A stretch of DNA of 54,677 bases from JAWXBG01 sp044375415 (GTDB taxonomy: Bacteria > Bacteroidota > Bacteroidia > Flavobacteriales_D > Sanyastnellaceae): the NCBI GenBank assembly GCA_044375415.1, contig JBILMS010000016.1:1-54677 (forward strand). Direction: 5' to 3'. Under the pieces are notes generated by a model. The model was not told the DNA's origin, did no database searches, and saw only the letters and a list, made by a program, of their open reading frames with translations. Below, piece after piece: positions 17,760 to 26,325 of this stretch. Made by a program: the position numbers and the translations under genes. The stretch's first letter is position 1. Each line of letters begins with the position of its first letter.

Positions 17760-17763
17760 CGAC

Positions 17764-18780
17764 GTGAACTTTCGGGATAAAAGAACCTACCTATCGCTTC
17801 TCACACCGAGAAAAGTGTGGAATGGAACAAAGTTATATCTTGGTTTTTATTTGTCGCAACTTACACGAAGAACTTTTCACAATGCCAAACCGGTCAGTAT
17901 TTCTATTGAGCCAACTACTGCCTGCAATCTTGGATGTCCGGAATGTCCGAGTGGATTAAAAGCTTTTACACGCGATACCGGAAATATAAAACTGCGCAAT
18001 GTGGAAGCGTGGTTGCAGGATTTTTTACCTGAACTTACTTATATAAATTTTTATTTTCAAGGTGAGCCATACATACATCCGCAGTTTTTGGAGATGGTTC
18101 AATTTGCGGCTAGTAAAAAAGTGTACACAGCAACAAGTACCAATGCACATTTTTTAACTAAAGAACTAGCTGAAAAGACAGTAAAATCGGGACTACATCG
18201 GCTTATTATATCAATCGACGGCACTACGCAAGAAGTGTACGAGCAATACCGGGTTTTTGGCAAACTCGACAAGGTCTTGGAAGGCACACGAAATATAATT
18301 GAAGCGAAAAAAAGGCTGAATTCTACTACTCCGCATGTGATATTTCAGTTTTTGGTGGTAAAACCAAATGAGCACCAAATCGAGGAGGTAAAAAGGCTAG
18401 GTGCCGAAATGGGTGTGGATGAGGTCCGTTTTAAGTCGGCACAGGTGTATGACTATAAACATGGCAACCCTTTAATTCCTGATAATCCGGAGTTTTCGAG
18501 GTATAAAAAAACCAAAGATGGAACGTATGAGGTTAAAAACTCTTTGGACAACCATTGTTGGCGTATGTGGAGTGGGTGCGTTGTAACTTGGGATGGTATG
18601 GTGGTCCCATGCTGTTTCGATAAAGATGCAACTCATGGGGTAGGAGATTTGAAAAAGCAATCGCTCAAAGAAATATGGAATGGTCCTGAGTACCGTGGTT
18701 TTAGAGCTGCTCTGTTCAAATCCAGAAAGGAAATTGATATCTGTGCAAATTGCTCCGAAGGCACTAAAGTCTGGGTCTGA
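17764..18780 (+). CDS. Radical SAM protein with SPASM domain
   Basis: This 338-residue enzyme has the radical SAM iron-sulfur motif CxxxCxxC as 'CNLGCPEC' (about 54-61), preceded by 'ISIEPTTA'. 'NFYFQGEPYIHP' replaces the usual GGEP region, and 'LIISIDGTTQEVYEQYR' is the classic SAM-binding strand. The C-terminal SPASM-type cluster is visible as 'CWRMWSGCVVTWDG', 'PCCFDKD' and 'ICANCSEG'. SPASM members mature peptides, act on enzymes or take part in cofactor synthesis. No peptide precursor or maturation partner lies next to it, so the substrate is open. The start is GTG ('MNFRDKRTYLSLLTP'). The neighbour downstream is 110 bp away and has its own promoter-like site. Confidence 0.9.
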   Translation: MNFRDKRTYLSLLTPRKVWNGTKLYLGFYLSQLTRRTFHNAKPVSISIEPTTACNLGCPECPSGLKAFTRDTGNIKLRNVEAWLQDFLPELTYINFYFQGEPYIHPQFLEMVQFAASKKVYTATSTNAHFLTKELAEKTVKSGLHRLIISIDGTTQEVYEQYRVFGKLDKVLEGTRNIIEAKKRLNSTTPHVIFQFLVVKPNEHQIEEVKRLGAEMGVDEVRFKSAQVYDYKHGNPLIPDNPEFSRYKKTKDGTYEVKNSLDNHCWRMWSGCVVTWDGMVVPCCFDKDATHGVGDLKKQSLKEIWNGPEYRGFRAALFKSRKEIDICANCSEGTKVWV

Positions 18781-18890
18781 GGGATTCACCAAAGCCTTAT
18801 TTCTGCTTATTTTTCCGCAATTACGTTATAATACTCTTGTTCAAACTGTGTTTTCAGGTTTAATCGATTTTCCTTCCGCATATTTGCCCC

Positions 18891-20054
18891 ATGAATTCAG
18901 ATAAAACTCATTTCGGTACTCGCGCTATACACGCGGGTCAAGAGCCGGATCCAACGACCGGTGCTATTATGACACCCATTTTTCAGACCAGCACCTATGT
19001 GCAAGAATCTCCGGGTGTTCACAAAGGTTACGCCTACGCTAGAGGCAAAAACCCAACTCGAGTGGCTCTCGAAGGATGTATAGCATCTTTGGAGAATGCC
19101 AAATATGGTCTCTGTTTTAGCAGCGGCATGGGTGCTTCCGATGCTGTAATAAAACTTCTCAATCCGGGCGATGAAGTAATTGCTACGGATGATTTATATG
19201 GTGGTTCGTACCGCATGTTCATGAAGGTTTTTGCTAAATATGGAATCAAATTCCATTATGTGGACATGCACAAACCGGAAGAAGTGAAAGCGAAAATAAA
19301 TGCTTCCACCAAACTTCTTTGGTTGGAAACACCCACCAATCCGATGATGAAGATTATTGACATTGCTTATTATGTAGCATTGGCAAAAGAACATTCTATC
19401 ATCACCTTGGTCGATAATACGTTTGCATCACCCTACTTACAGTCTCCCCTCGACATGGGTGCAGATATTGTTCTTCATAGCGCCACTAAATATTTGGGAG
19501 GTCACAGCGACGTTGTAATGGGTGCTTTGTGCACAAACAACAAAGAGCACTACGATGCACTGGCTTTTATTGCCAATTCTTGTGGTGCTGTTCCCGGACC
19601 GATGGATAGTTTTCTTGTATTGCGTGGTTTAAAAACACTTCACGTTCGCATGGATCGCCACTGTAAAAATGGTCGAGCCGTGGCTGAGTTTTTGAAAAAT
19701 CATCCGAAGGTCGAAAAAGTTTTTTGGCCCGGTTTCCCGGATCATCCGAATCATGAAGTAGCCAAAAAGCAAATGAAAGATTTTGGAGGAATGATTTCTT
19801 TTTCTTTAAAGAGTGATTCCTTCGAAACGGCGGCGAATTTTGCAAAAAGCCTGAACGTTTTTTCACTAGCTGAATCTCTTGGTGGAGTGGAATCTTTGAT
19901 CGGTCATCCTGCGAGCATGACACATGCATCTATACCGAAAGAAGAACGCGAGCGAACAGGAGTGGTTGATTCGCTGTTAAGGCTCAGCGTTGGAATTGAA
20001 GACGAAAGAGACTTGATTGCTGATTTGGATCAGGCTCTCAAGTTGGTTCCCTAA
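18891..20054 (+). CDS. Cys/Met metabolism PLP enzyme (cystathionine gamma-synthase or gamma-lyase type)
   Basis: This 387-residue enzyme belongs to the fold-type I PLP family of cystathionine gamma-synthase, gamma-lyase and beta-lyase. It shows 'FGTRAIHAGQEPDPTTGAI', 'TSTYVQ', 'YAYARGKNPTR', 'GLCFSSGMGA', 'WLETPTNP', 'VDNTFASPYLQ' and the PLP-lysine motif 'HSATKYLGGHSD' (about 204-215), plus the C-terminal 'SLGGVESLIGHPASMTH'. Members either build cystathionine from an activated homoserine and cysteine or split it to cysteine. The motifs do not separate these by eye; the N-terminal 'TRAIHAGQEPDP' form is common in proteins annotated as gamma-synthase or gamma-lyase in Bacteroidetes. A near-match -7 element (CATATTTG, 18879-18886) lies 4 nt before the ATG. 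Confidence 0.92.
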   Translation: MNSDKTHFGTRAIHAGQEPDPTTGAIMTPIFQTSTYVQESPGVHKGYAYARGKNPTRVALEGCIASLENAKYGLCFSSGMGASDAVIKLLNPGDEVIATDDLYGGSYRMFMKVFAKYGIKFHYVDMHKPEEVKAKINASTKLLWLETPTNPMMKIIDIAYYVALAKEHSIITLVDNTFASPYLQSPLDMGADIVLHSATKYLGGHSDVVMGALCTNNKEHYDALAFIANSCGAVPGPMDSFLVLRGLKTLHVRMDRHCKNGRAVAEFLKNHPKVEKVFWPGFPDHPNHEVAKKQMKDFGGMISFSLKSDSFETAANFAKSLNVFSLAESLGGVESLIGHPASMTHASIPKEERERTGVVDSLLRLSVGIEDERDLIADLDQALKLVP

Positions 20055-20085
20055 TTTCCTTTGTCGTTGTATTAAATAAAAGAAA

Positions 20086-21426
20086 ATGAAAGATCGTAAA
20101 GTAGCCGTTGTAGGTGCAGGGTTAGTAGGAAGTCTATGGGCTGTGTATATGGCAAAAAGGGGTTATCAGGTTGATGTATTCGATCGAAGAACCGACATTC
20201 GAAAGATGAAAGTGGTTCAAGGAAAAAGTATCAACCTTGCATTAAGCGATAGAGGATGGCGTGGACTTGAAGGCGCCGGACTCGGAGAAGAAATTAAGCA
20301 GGTGGCTCTTCCTATGTTCGGGAGATTAATGCACAATGTCGACGGCTCTGAAACCTATCAGCCTTATGGCGGCGATGGACAAGCGATCTACAGTGTAAGT
20401 AGGGGTCTTCTCAATCAAACGTTAGTGCACTGCGCCGATCGCCATGAAGGTGTAAATCTGTTTTTCGATCACCGCTGCCTCGACATTGATTTGGCATCGA
20501 ACGAAATAGAATTTCAAAATGATGCAACCGGCGAAATTGTAAGAAAAAAATACGATTGTATTTTCGGTACCGATGGAGCGTTTAGCGCAGTGAGAACGCG
20601 ATTGGTAAAACAAGAGCGCTATGATTATTCTCAAACATATCTTAACCACGGTTATAAAGAATTAGAGATTCCGGCTAATGCAGATGGCACCCATCAACTA
20701 CGAAAAGACTGTTTGCATATTTGGCCTCGTGGAGAGTTTATGATGATTGCTCTACCAAATGTTGACGGAAGTTTTACCTGCACACTTTTTATTGCTTTTG
20801 AGGGAAAAGATTCTTTTGAAAATTTAAAAGATGATGCTTCCGTTAGAGCGTTTTTCGAAAAGAATTTTGCAGACGCAGTGCCCTTAATGCCGGAATTGAC
20901 AGATGATTTTTTCAGCAATCCAAATGCAAGTTTGGTTATGGTGAAATGTCATCCTTGGAACTATAAAGGTAAGATCGCACTTATGGGAGATGCTTGCCAT
21001 GCTATTGTACCTTTCTACGGTCAAGGGATGAACTGCGGATTTGAAGACTGTACGGTTCTCAATAAAATGCTTGATGAACATAACGATAATCTCGATACTG
21101 TTCTTCCGGAATTTTCGAAATTGAGAAAACCGGATGCGGATGCAATTCTAGAACTTGCCTTGCGCAACTACATTGAAATGCGCGATTTAACAGGTGATCC
21201 GGAATTTTTACTTCAGAAAAAAATTGAAGCGCGGTTCTCTAAGAAGTATCCTGAAAAATGGATTCCCCTCTATTCACAAGTAACATTTAGCGATATTCCA
21301 TACCACCAAGCTCTTGCCAATGGCGACCGGCAACAAGTCATCATGTCCGAAATTATGAAGATGGATAACATCGAAGAAATGTGGGACAGCGAAGTGGTAG
21401 AGAAAAGGATTCTCGAAATGATATAA
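20086..21426 (+). CDS. kmo: Kynurenine 3-monooxygenase
   Basis: This 446-residue FAD-dependent hydroxylase converts kynurenine to 3-hydroxykynurenine in tryptophan breakdown and de novo NAD synthesis. The FAD/NADPH Rossmann motif is 'AVVGAGLVGSLWAVYMAK' (about 8-25). Further signatures are 'GKSINLALSDRGWRGLE', 'CIFGTDGAFSAVR' and the FAD-binding 'LMGDACHAIVPFYGQGMN' (about 302-319), followed by 'CGFEDC'. The length fits bacterial KMO. It starts 31 bp after the PLP enzyme, so they may share a transcript, but the pathways differ. No other kynurenine-pathway gene is in the window. Confidence 0.95.
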   Translation: MKDRKVAVVGAGLVGSLWAVYMAKRGYQVDVFDRRTDIRKMKVVQGKSINLALSDRGWRGLEGAGLGEEIKQVALPMFGRLMHNVDGSETYQPYGGDGQAIYSVSRGLLNQTLVHCADRHEGVNLFFDHRCLDIDLASNEIEFQNDATGEIVRKKYDCIFGTDGAFSAVRTRLVKQERYDYSQTYLNHGYKELEIPANADGTHQLRKDCLHIWPRGEFMMIALPNVDGSFTCTLFIAFEGKDSFENLKDDASVRAFFEKNFADAVPLMPELTDDFFSNPNASLVMVKCHPWNYKGKIALMGDACHAIVPFYGQGMNCGFEDCTVLNKMLDEHNDNLDTVLPEFSKLRKPDADAILELALRNYIEMRDLTGDPEFLLQKKIEARFSKKYPEKWIPLYSQVTFSDIPYHQALANGDRQQVIMSEIMKMDNIEEMWDSEVVEKRILEMI

Positions 21427-21886
21427 TTGCGGCTTTACTGCTGAGCGTAACTTACAAAATTTAACTCCACACTTGACAAAACCGTCGGAAAGCCTCACCC
21501 CACCTCAGTTCGGGGTTTGCAGAAAGAGAAACAGGGGTTACGTTTCTATGAGGTATTTTCCACTCTCAAACTCCGCTCTCACTCTGAATTGAGGGGGACG
21601 TTTACGTTGAGTGAAATCGTCGGTTTTCCAAAAAATGGTTTTGTAAAATATTCACGTTTCAGTTTGCAGAATCGGTTCCCCTCTCCTTTGGAGAGGGGCT
21701 AGGGGTGAGGCCCTCGGAGATGAATGGTCTCTAAAAATGAAAAATCCAGAAGTCTCATTTTCAATCTAACTCCACAACTTATCAGTGGCAGCGTGCCGAA
21801 GGAGGATCGCTCTCAAAGTTTTATGCAACCACGGTATCTTCTATTCTCATGATGACTTTGACGATATGTTGATTACCTAATCGGCC
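21427..21886. other. Gene-free stretch bounded by inverted repeats
   Basis: No gene was found. GCCTCACCCC (21492-21501) and its exact complement GGGGTGAGGC (21702-21711) bound a 220-bp segment. Just inside the right end is a perfect hairpin CCCCTCTCC-TTT-GGAGAGGGG (21678-21698), which could act as a stem-loop at the end of kmo transcripts but lacks a T-run. A 61-codon plus-strand frame at 21517-21702 runs through these repeats and shows no protein character. The remaining 21712-21886 shows nothing. Confidence 0.6.
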
Positions 21887-24721
21887 TTACTCGCAAATAT
21901 CACCGTACTCGCCAATGAACACCAACAAATCGGAAAGATCTACTTCATCATCGCCCGTGATGTCGAATTGACAACCACTTGGACAACCGTATGAGCCTGT
22001 GAATAAGATGAGGTCTTCAACATTCACTTCACCATCGCCGGAAAGATCACCCAAACAGTTAATGTATGTGCAAGTGCCATTGTCGCAGCCCGCTGTTGAA
22101 TCGTAATTATTTGCAGTAGGATCCGTGCATCCGGGATAAGTACAAGTACCGTCGTTTATTGTAGCAGTCAGATCATAATTGCAAGCACCGGCATCTATAC
22201 AGCCATAACAACTAAAATCACACGTGTTATCTTCAATCGTTGCAGTAGCGTCATAATTACAAGCCGTCGGATCTGTGCATCCTAAACAAGAGTAATCGCA
22301 GGTTCCATTGTCGATGGTAGCAGCGCTATTGTAATTGCACGCTCCTGCATCGATACAACCATAACAAGAATAATCACACGAGTTGTCTTCGATCGTTGCC
22401 GTAGCATCATAATTACACGCTGTTGGATCGGTACATCCTAAACATGTATAGTCGCAGGTTCCATTGTCGATGGTAGCAGCGCTATTGTAATTGCAAGCTC
22501 CTGCATCGATACAACCGTAACAAGCAAAATCACACGAGTTGTCTTCGATCGTTGCCGTAGCATCATAATTACATGCCGTCGGATCTGTGCATCCTAAACA
22601 AGAGTAATCGCAGGTTCCATTGTCGATAGTAGCAGCGTTATTGTAATTGCACGCTCCTGCATCTATACAACCGTAACAAGTATAATCACAAGTATTGTCT
22701 TCGATCGTTGCCGTAGCATCATAATTACACGCTGTTGGATCGGTACATCCTAAACATGTATAGTCGCAGGTTCCATCGTTTATTGTTGCCGTAGGGTCGT
22801 AGTTACACGCACCTGCATCCGAACAACCATAACACGAGTAATCACATGTATTATTCGCGATAGTTGCTAGTGCATCATAATTGCAAGCTGTTGGATCTGT
22901 GCAACCCAAACATGAATAGTCACAAGATCCATCATCTGTTGCTGCACCGGAATCATAATTACAGGCCATGATGTCGGTACATCCTAAACCACATTCGTAA
23001 ACACATGCTCCTGTACATACTGCTGAAGGATTGTAATTGCAAGCCAGCGGATCGGAACATGAAGGATCAATACAAGAGCCGTCTTCAAAGTTGGCTGTTG
23101 GATTGTAATTACATGCAAGGGGATCTGTGCAACCGGGGTATCTACAGGTGCCATCATTTACGGTAGCTCCGGGCTCATAGTTCATAGCATTCGGGTCTGT
23201 ACAACCGGGGTTGCTTGCCAATGGGAATACTCCTATGCGAACCATTGGTGTAGAAAGCATATAAAAAAGTCCATTGGATTGTGGGTAACGAACAATTGAC
23301 GTCTCAGCAACTGAGGAGCCACTACGTCCAACTCTCATTTGCCCACCACCGCTGTAATCATGCCCGATGACAGCAATATAAATACTATCTACAAACATAG
23401 TTACCGGGTTAATTAAAGGAAGGACCACTTCTTTTTCTTCTCCGGGTTCATTAATGTCCCATTCGTTTACTACGTATGGCGCGGATTCACCCAATAACAT
23501 CAAATTTATATCGTAAAACTTTGCGTATAGCACACTGCCGGGTTGAGTTCCTTCTGCCAGCACAGCGGATACGCTATGGCATTTACGACCGGCAAGCGTA
23601 ACGTCATAGGTATTGCCTATTTCGTGGTCCTCATCTTGATAGATTGGGGCAGGAACAAATATGCTTTCTTGGATGGCTTCGTCTCGACCCAATTGCCACT
23701 CGTCTATTCTGTAATCTAGCGTATCTAAATTATTCAAGGGTGTAGCATCTGCCTGAGATTGATCCAAATTATAATAGATATCATAGTTTCCTACAACCGC
23801 TGGGGGAGCGAAACTAGGCATGAAAACCAGATTCGTTGCGACTCCCGCTGCTATATTTATCGCACTGGTGGATCCACTATAAATGGGTGTAGCACCTTGT
23901 TTAACATCAACGTATAATCGAACACCGGTTTGCGTGTTTGCACCGACATTGGATCCGGTACACGCAAACTTAAAGTTGGGCAACATTGTAGTTGGATAGG
24001 TGTGGTACATCATTTTTAGAAATGGACTCACGGACTCATTGTATAAAGTGTATTTTGGATTAGACATTACCAAATCATTCGCACTCGGAGCGTATATAGC
24101 AATGTCATCCAATTGCCACCAATAATATGTTCCCGTCAACACAAAACGAATGCGCACGTCAGGTTGATTGGCAGCTTGTGTCGTAATGTTTACAGTCTTC
24201 CATTCGGCCGACGGACTTGTTACTCCGGTATTAGTAAGTATCGTGGTCCAGGTATTTCCACCGTTGTTGGAGATTTCCACTTTGGTGGTTACTTGATAAT
24301 GTTTGAACGATTGTTGGAAGGTGAGAACGGGTGTACTTACGCCCGTCAGGTTTATCGGTGCCGTTGTTAAAATTGCTTCATGTGGAGCCGGATCTTGACC
24401 GGTCCCTAAACCACCGCAAACTCCATCATTGTCGTCCCAGTAATTCGAATCGAATATCACGAAACCGTTGCTCTGAGTAAGAGAGGTTATTGGAATGGAA
24501 CCCACACCACATGATCCTCTCGAAGCTACTGAAATACCAGGATCTGTGGATGGACCGCGGTATTCCCAATAACTAATACCGGAGCCTGTTACATTAGACC
24601 AATCGGCAGGAATGCCCTCCGAGAAATCTTCATAATAAACAGGAGTGCCAATAATTTGCGATTGAGCGGAAAGTTGCGCAAAAATCAGGCAAATGCATGA
24701 GAGACGAAATGTGGTATTCAT
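21887..24721 (-). CDS. Secreted protein with 15 Cys-rich GCTDxxACNYxxxA repeats and a dockerin-like C-terminus
   Basis: This 944-residue protein has a signal peptide (1-21, ending AQLSAQS), a jelly-roll/MAM-like N-terminal domain (about 28-210, 'YYEDFSEGIPADWSNV', 'PVLTFQQSFKHY', 'VRIRFVLTGTYYWWQLDDI'), a middle region with beta-rich character, then fifteen 24-26-residue Cys-rich repeats (506-888). The last 56 residues hold two dockerin/EF-hand-like units, 'GDLSGDGEVNVEDLILF' and 'FDITGDDEVDLSDLLVF', with Ca2+-loop spacing. No classic type A sorting domain is visible, so export beyond the periplasm is uncertain. The repeats probably form a disulphide-linked stalk; that is inference. An adhesin or matrix protein is the likeliest role. 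Confidence 0.85.
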   Translation of the reverse strand: MNTTFRLSCICLIFAQLSAQSQIIGTPVYYEDFSEGIPADWSNVTGSGISYWEYRGPSTDPGISVASRGSCGVGSIPITSLTQSNGFVIFDSNYWDDNDGVCGGLGTGQDPAPHEAILTTAPINLTGVSTPVLTFQQSFKHYQVTTKVEISNNGGNTWTTILTNTGVTSPSAEWKTVNITTQAANQPDVRIRFVLTGTYYWWQLDDIAIYAPSANDLVMSNPKYTLYNESVSPFLKMMYHTYPTTMLPNFKFACTGSNVGANTQTGVRLYVDVKQGATPIYSGSTSAINIAAGVATNLVFMPSFAPPAVVGNYDIYYNLDQSQADATPLNNLDTLDYRIDEWQLGRDEAIQESIFVPAPIYQDEDHEIGNTYDVTLAGRKCHSVSAVLAEGTQPGSVLYAKFYDINLMLLGESAPYVVNEWDINEPGEEKEVVLPLINPVTMFVDSIYIAVIGHDYSGGGQMRVGRSGSSVAETSIVRYPQSNGLFYMLSTPMVRIGVFPLASNPGCTDPNAMNYEPGATVNDGTCRYPGCTDPLACNYNPTANFEDGSCIDPSCSDPLACNYNPSAVCTGACVYECGLGCTDIMACNYDSGAATDDGSCDYSCLGCTDPTACNYDALATIANNTCDYSCYGCSDAGACNYDPTATINDGTCDYTCLGCTDPTACNYDATATIEDNTCDYTCYGCIDAGACNYNNAATIDNGTCDYSCLGCTDPTACNYDATATIEDNSCDFACYGCIDAGACNYNSAATIDNGTCDYTCLGCTDPTACNYDATATIEDNSCDYSCYGCIDAGACNYNSAATIDNGTCDYSCLGCTDPTACNYDATATIEDNTCDFSCYGCIDAGACNYDLTATINDGTCTYPGCTDPTANNYDSTAGCDNGTCTYINCLGDLSGDGEVNVEDLILFTGSYGCPSGCQFDITGDDEVDLSDLLVFIGEYGDICE
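22058..23206 (-). repeat. In-frame Cys-rich tandem repeats with 156-bp higher-order period
   Basis: The fifteen protein repeats are encoded here. From about 22140 to 22990 two alternating 78-bp units, A ('GCTDPTACNYDATAT') and B ('GCIDAGACNYNSAAT'), form a 156-bp higher-order repeat with near-identical DNA. For example TCTTCRATCGTTG recurs at 22230, 22386, 22542 and 22698. The low divergence of the central copies points to recent expansion by slippage or unequal recombination. Confidence 0.9.
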
Positions 24722-24927
24722 CTTAGAGTCTGGTTAGAGGTATATTAGAAAAGCGAGGGAATATACACATTTTTAAAGAATGAAACAGAATTAACAAATC
24801 GTCAATTCTCTTTATTTTGCTGATAATAAATAGGTTACAAGGCGCGTGGAAAACGTGTATGTCGAAATAATTCCGTATATTCCGGAAAGTGCGGGTTTGG
24901 CAAAAATTAAAAACGTCATTCAGAAAA

Positions 24928-25055
24928 GACCCCTCGGCTGCGCTCGGGGACCGAGAGCTCGTTTAATACGAAGAAAAAGTAAGGAGGCCGCGAAGCGGCC
25001 TCCTTACTTTTTCTTCTATCGTTTTCAATCGGTCCCCGAGCGCAGCCGAGGGGTC
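24928..25055. repeat. Composite nested palindrome, about 128 bp
   Basis: Perfect 27-bp outer inverted repeats (24928-24954 and 25029-25055) flank a perfect 22-bp inner inverted repeat (24970-24991 and 24995-25016) with a GAA loop. The outer arm contains the same 24-mer found at 31-54, and the inner stem contains the GAGGCCGC/GCGGCCTC hairpin found at 5349-5367. Short frames on both strands through it (24846-25130 plus, 24916-25119 minus) are artefacts of the palindrome. The flanks 24722-24927 and 25056-25160 show no gene; a near-match TATCTTTC lies at 25136-25143 before the next gene. Confidence 0.9.
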
Positions 25056-25160
25056 CGCTGTACGGAGAATATTTCAATTCAATACTATGGGGACAATATC
25101 GATATTCCGTCAACCACATGTTTTACCTAAAACTCTATCTTTCCGCCGCAACATTGATAT

Positions 25161-26324
25161 ATGCCGACATCTTCTATTCAAACAAATTCAAAATTGCCAT
25201 CTACGTCCACCACCATTTTTTCGGTGATGAGTCAATTGGCAATCGAACACAAGGCTATTAATTTGGGACAAGGATTCCCCGGTTTTCCTATTGACAATGA
25301 TCTCGTCAGTCGAGTGAATGAAGCTATGATCAGTGGAAAAAATCAATATGCTCCAATGCCGGGCATATTACCTTTAAGAGAATTGCTGAGCGAAAAAATG
25401 AAAACTTCCTATGGTACTTATTATCACCCTGACAATGAAATAACGATAAGTGCCGGTGGTACACAAGCCATATATACTGCGATATCTGCTTTGGTTCATG
25501 CCGGCGATGAAGTAATACTTTTTGCTCCGGCTTATGATTGTTATGCTCCGGCAGTCGAAATCAATGGAGGAAAGGTAGTTTGGATTGAAACTTCTTACCC
25601 CGACTATACCGTTGATTGGTATCAAGTTGAAAAGGTCATCAATCGGAATACGAAGATGATCGTTGTAAATACACCACAGAATCCGTCATCGGCTGTGTGG
25701 TCGGAAAGTGATATGATGATGTTACTTTCATTGGTGAGGAACACAAACATTATAGTTCTGAGCGATGAAGTCTATGAACATATTGTCTTTGATGGAGCCC
25801 GTCATTGTAGTGTCGCGTCAATCCCTGAATTAGCCGCCAGAAGTCTGATAGTTTATTCGTTTGGTAAAACGTTGCATGTTACCGGGTGGAAACTGGGATA
25901 CGTTGTTGGCCCGAAAGAATTGATGATAGAATTTAGAAAGGTGCATCAATACAATGTTTTTTCTTGTAGCACTCCTATGCAATATGGCATAACGGAATTC
26001 ATGAAGAATCCCGATGTATACAATAGTCTTTCTTCATTTTATGAGAAAAAACGCGATCGATTTTTGTCAAAAATCACGAATGAACAATTTGACATTAAAC
26101 CGGCTAAAGGTTCTTATTTTCAACTTATGCAATTCAAGGACATGAAGGGTCGAAGTGATGTAGATCTTGCCAAAGAATGGACTGTTAATGGCGGTATAAC
26201 AAGCATTCCCCTTTCCGTGTTTTATCCTGAAGGAAAAAATGAAGGGGTATTTCGTTTTTGTTTTGCAAAACCTGATGATGTGCTCGATTCGGCTGCAGAG
26301 AAAATAAACTTACTTGGAAAATAA
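25161..26324 (+). CDS. Methionine/glutamine-type aminotransferase (YbdL-like)
   Basis: This 387-residue fold-type I PLP aminotransferase has 'AINLGQGFPGFP' near the N-terminus, 'ISAGGTQAIYTAI', 'VVNTPQNPSSAVW', 'VLSDEVYEHIVFDG' and the PLP-lysine segment 'SFGKTLHVTGWKLGYV' (lysine near 236). These fit the YbdL/kynurenine-aminotransferase-like group that prefers methionine, glutamine and aromatic amino acids. The stop codon is separated by one base from the ATG of the nitrilase-family gene, so the pair is an operon. The pairing with an omega-amidase suggests glutamine as amino donor. The exact amino-acid specificity is inferred, not shown. Confidence 0.9.
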   Translation: MPTSSIQTNSKLPSTSTTIFSVMSQLAIEHKAINLGQGFPGFPIDNDLVSRVNEAMISGKNQYAPMPGILPLRELLSEKMKTSYGTYYHPDNEITISAGGTQAIYTAISALVHAGDEVILFAPAYDCYAPAVEINGGKVVWIETSYPDYTVDWYQVEKVINRNTKMIVVNTPQNPSSAVWSESDMMMLLSLVRNTNIIVLSDEVYEHIVFDGARHCSVASIPELAARSLIVYSFGKTLHVTGWKLGYVVGPKELMIEFRKVHQYNVFSCSTPMQYGITEFMKNPDVYNSLSSFYEKKRDRFLSKITNEQFDIKPAKGSYFQLMQFKDMKGRSDVDLAKEWTVNGGITSIPLSVFYPEGKNEGVFRFCFAKPDDVLDSAAEKINLLGK

Positions 26325-26325
26325 T

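Noticed and set aside
18781..18890. Possible SAM riboswitch before the Cys/Met enzyme
   Set aside because: The 110-bp gap is A+T-rich with no conserved SAM aptamer blocks or paired stems that I could see.
21517..21702. 61-codon plus-strand frame after kmo
   Set aside because: It runs through inverted-repeat and hairpin sequence and ends in it; composition is repeat-like.
22058..23206. Possible CRISPR array (regular repeats)
   Set aside because: The repeats are in frame, encode a Cys-rich protein pattern and have no variable spacers of constant size between identical repeats.
24846..25130. Two facing short open frames with 'PLGCARG' and 'VPERSRG' text
   Set aside because: Both arise from the nested palindrome; they translate the two strands of the repeat and are not genes.
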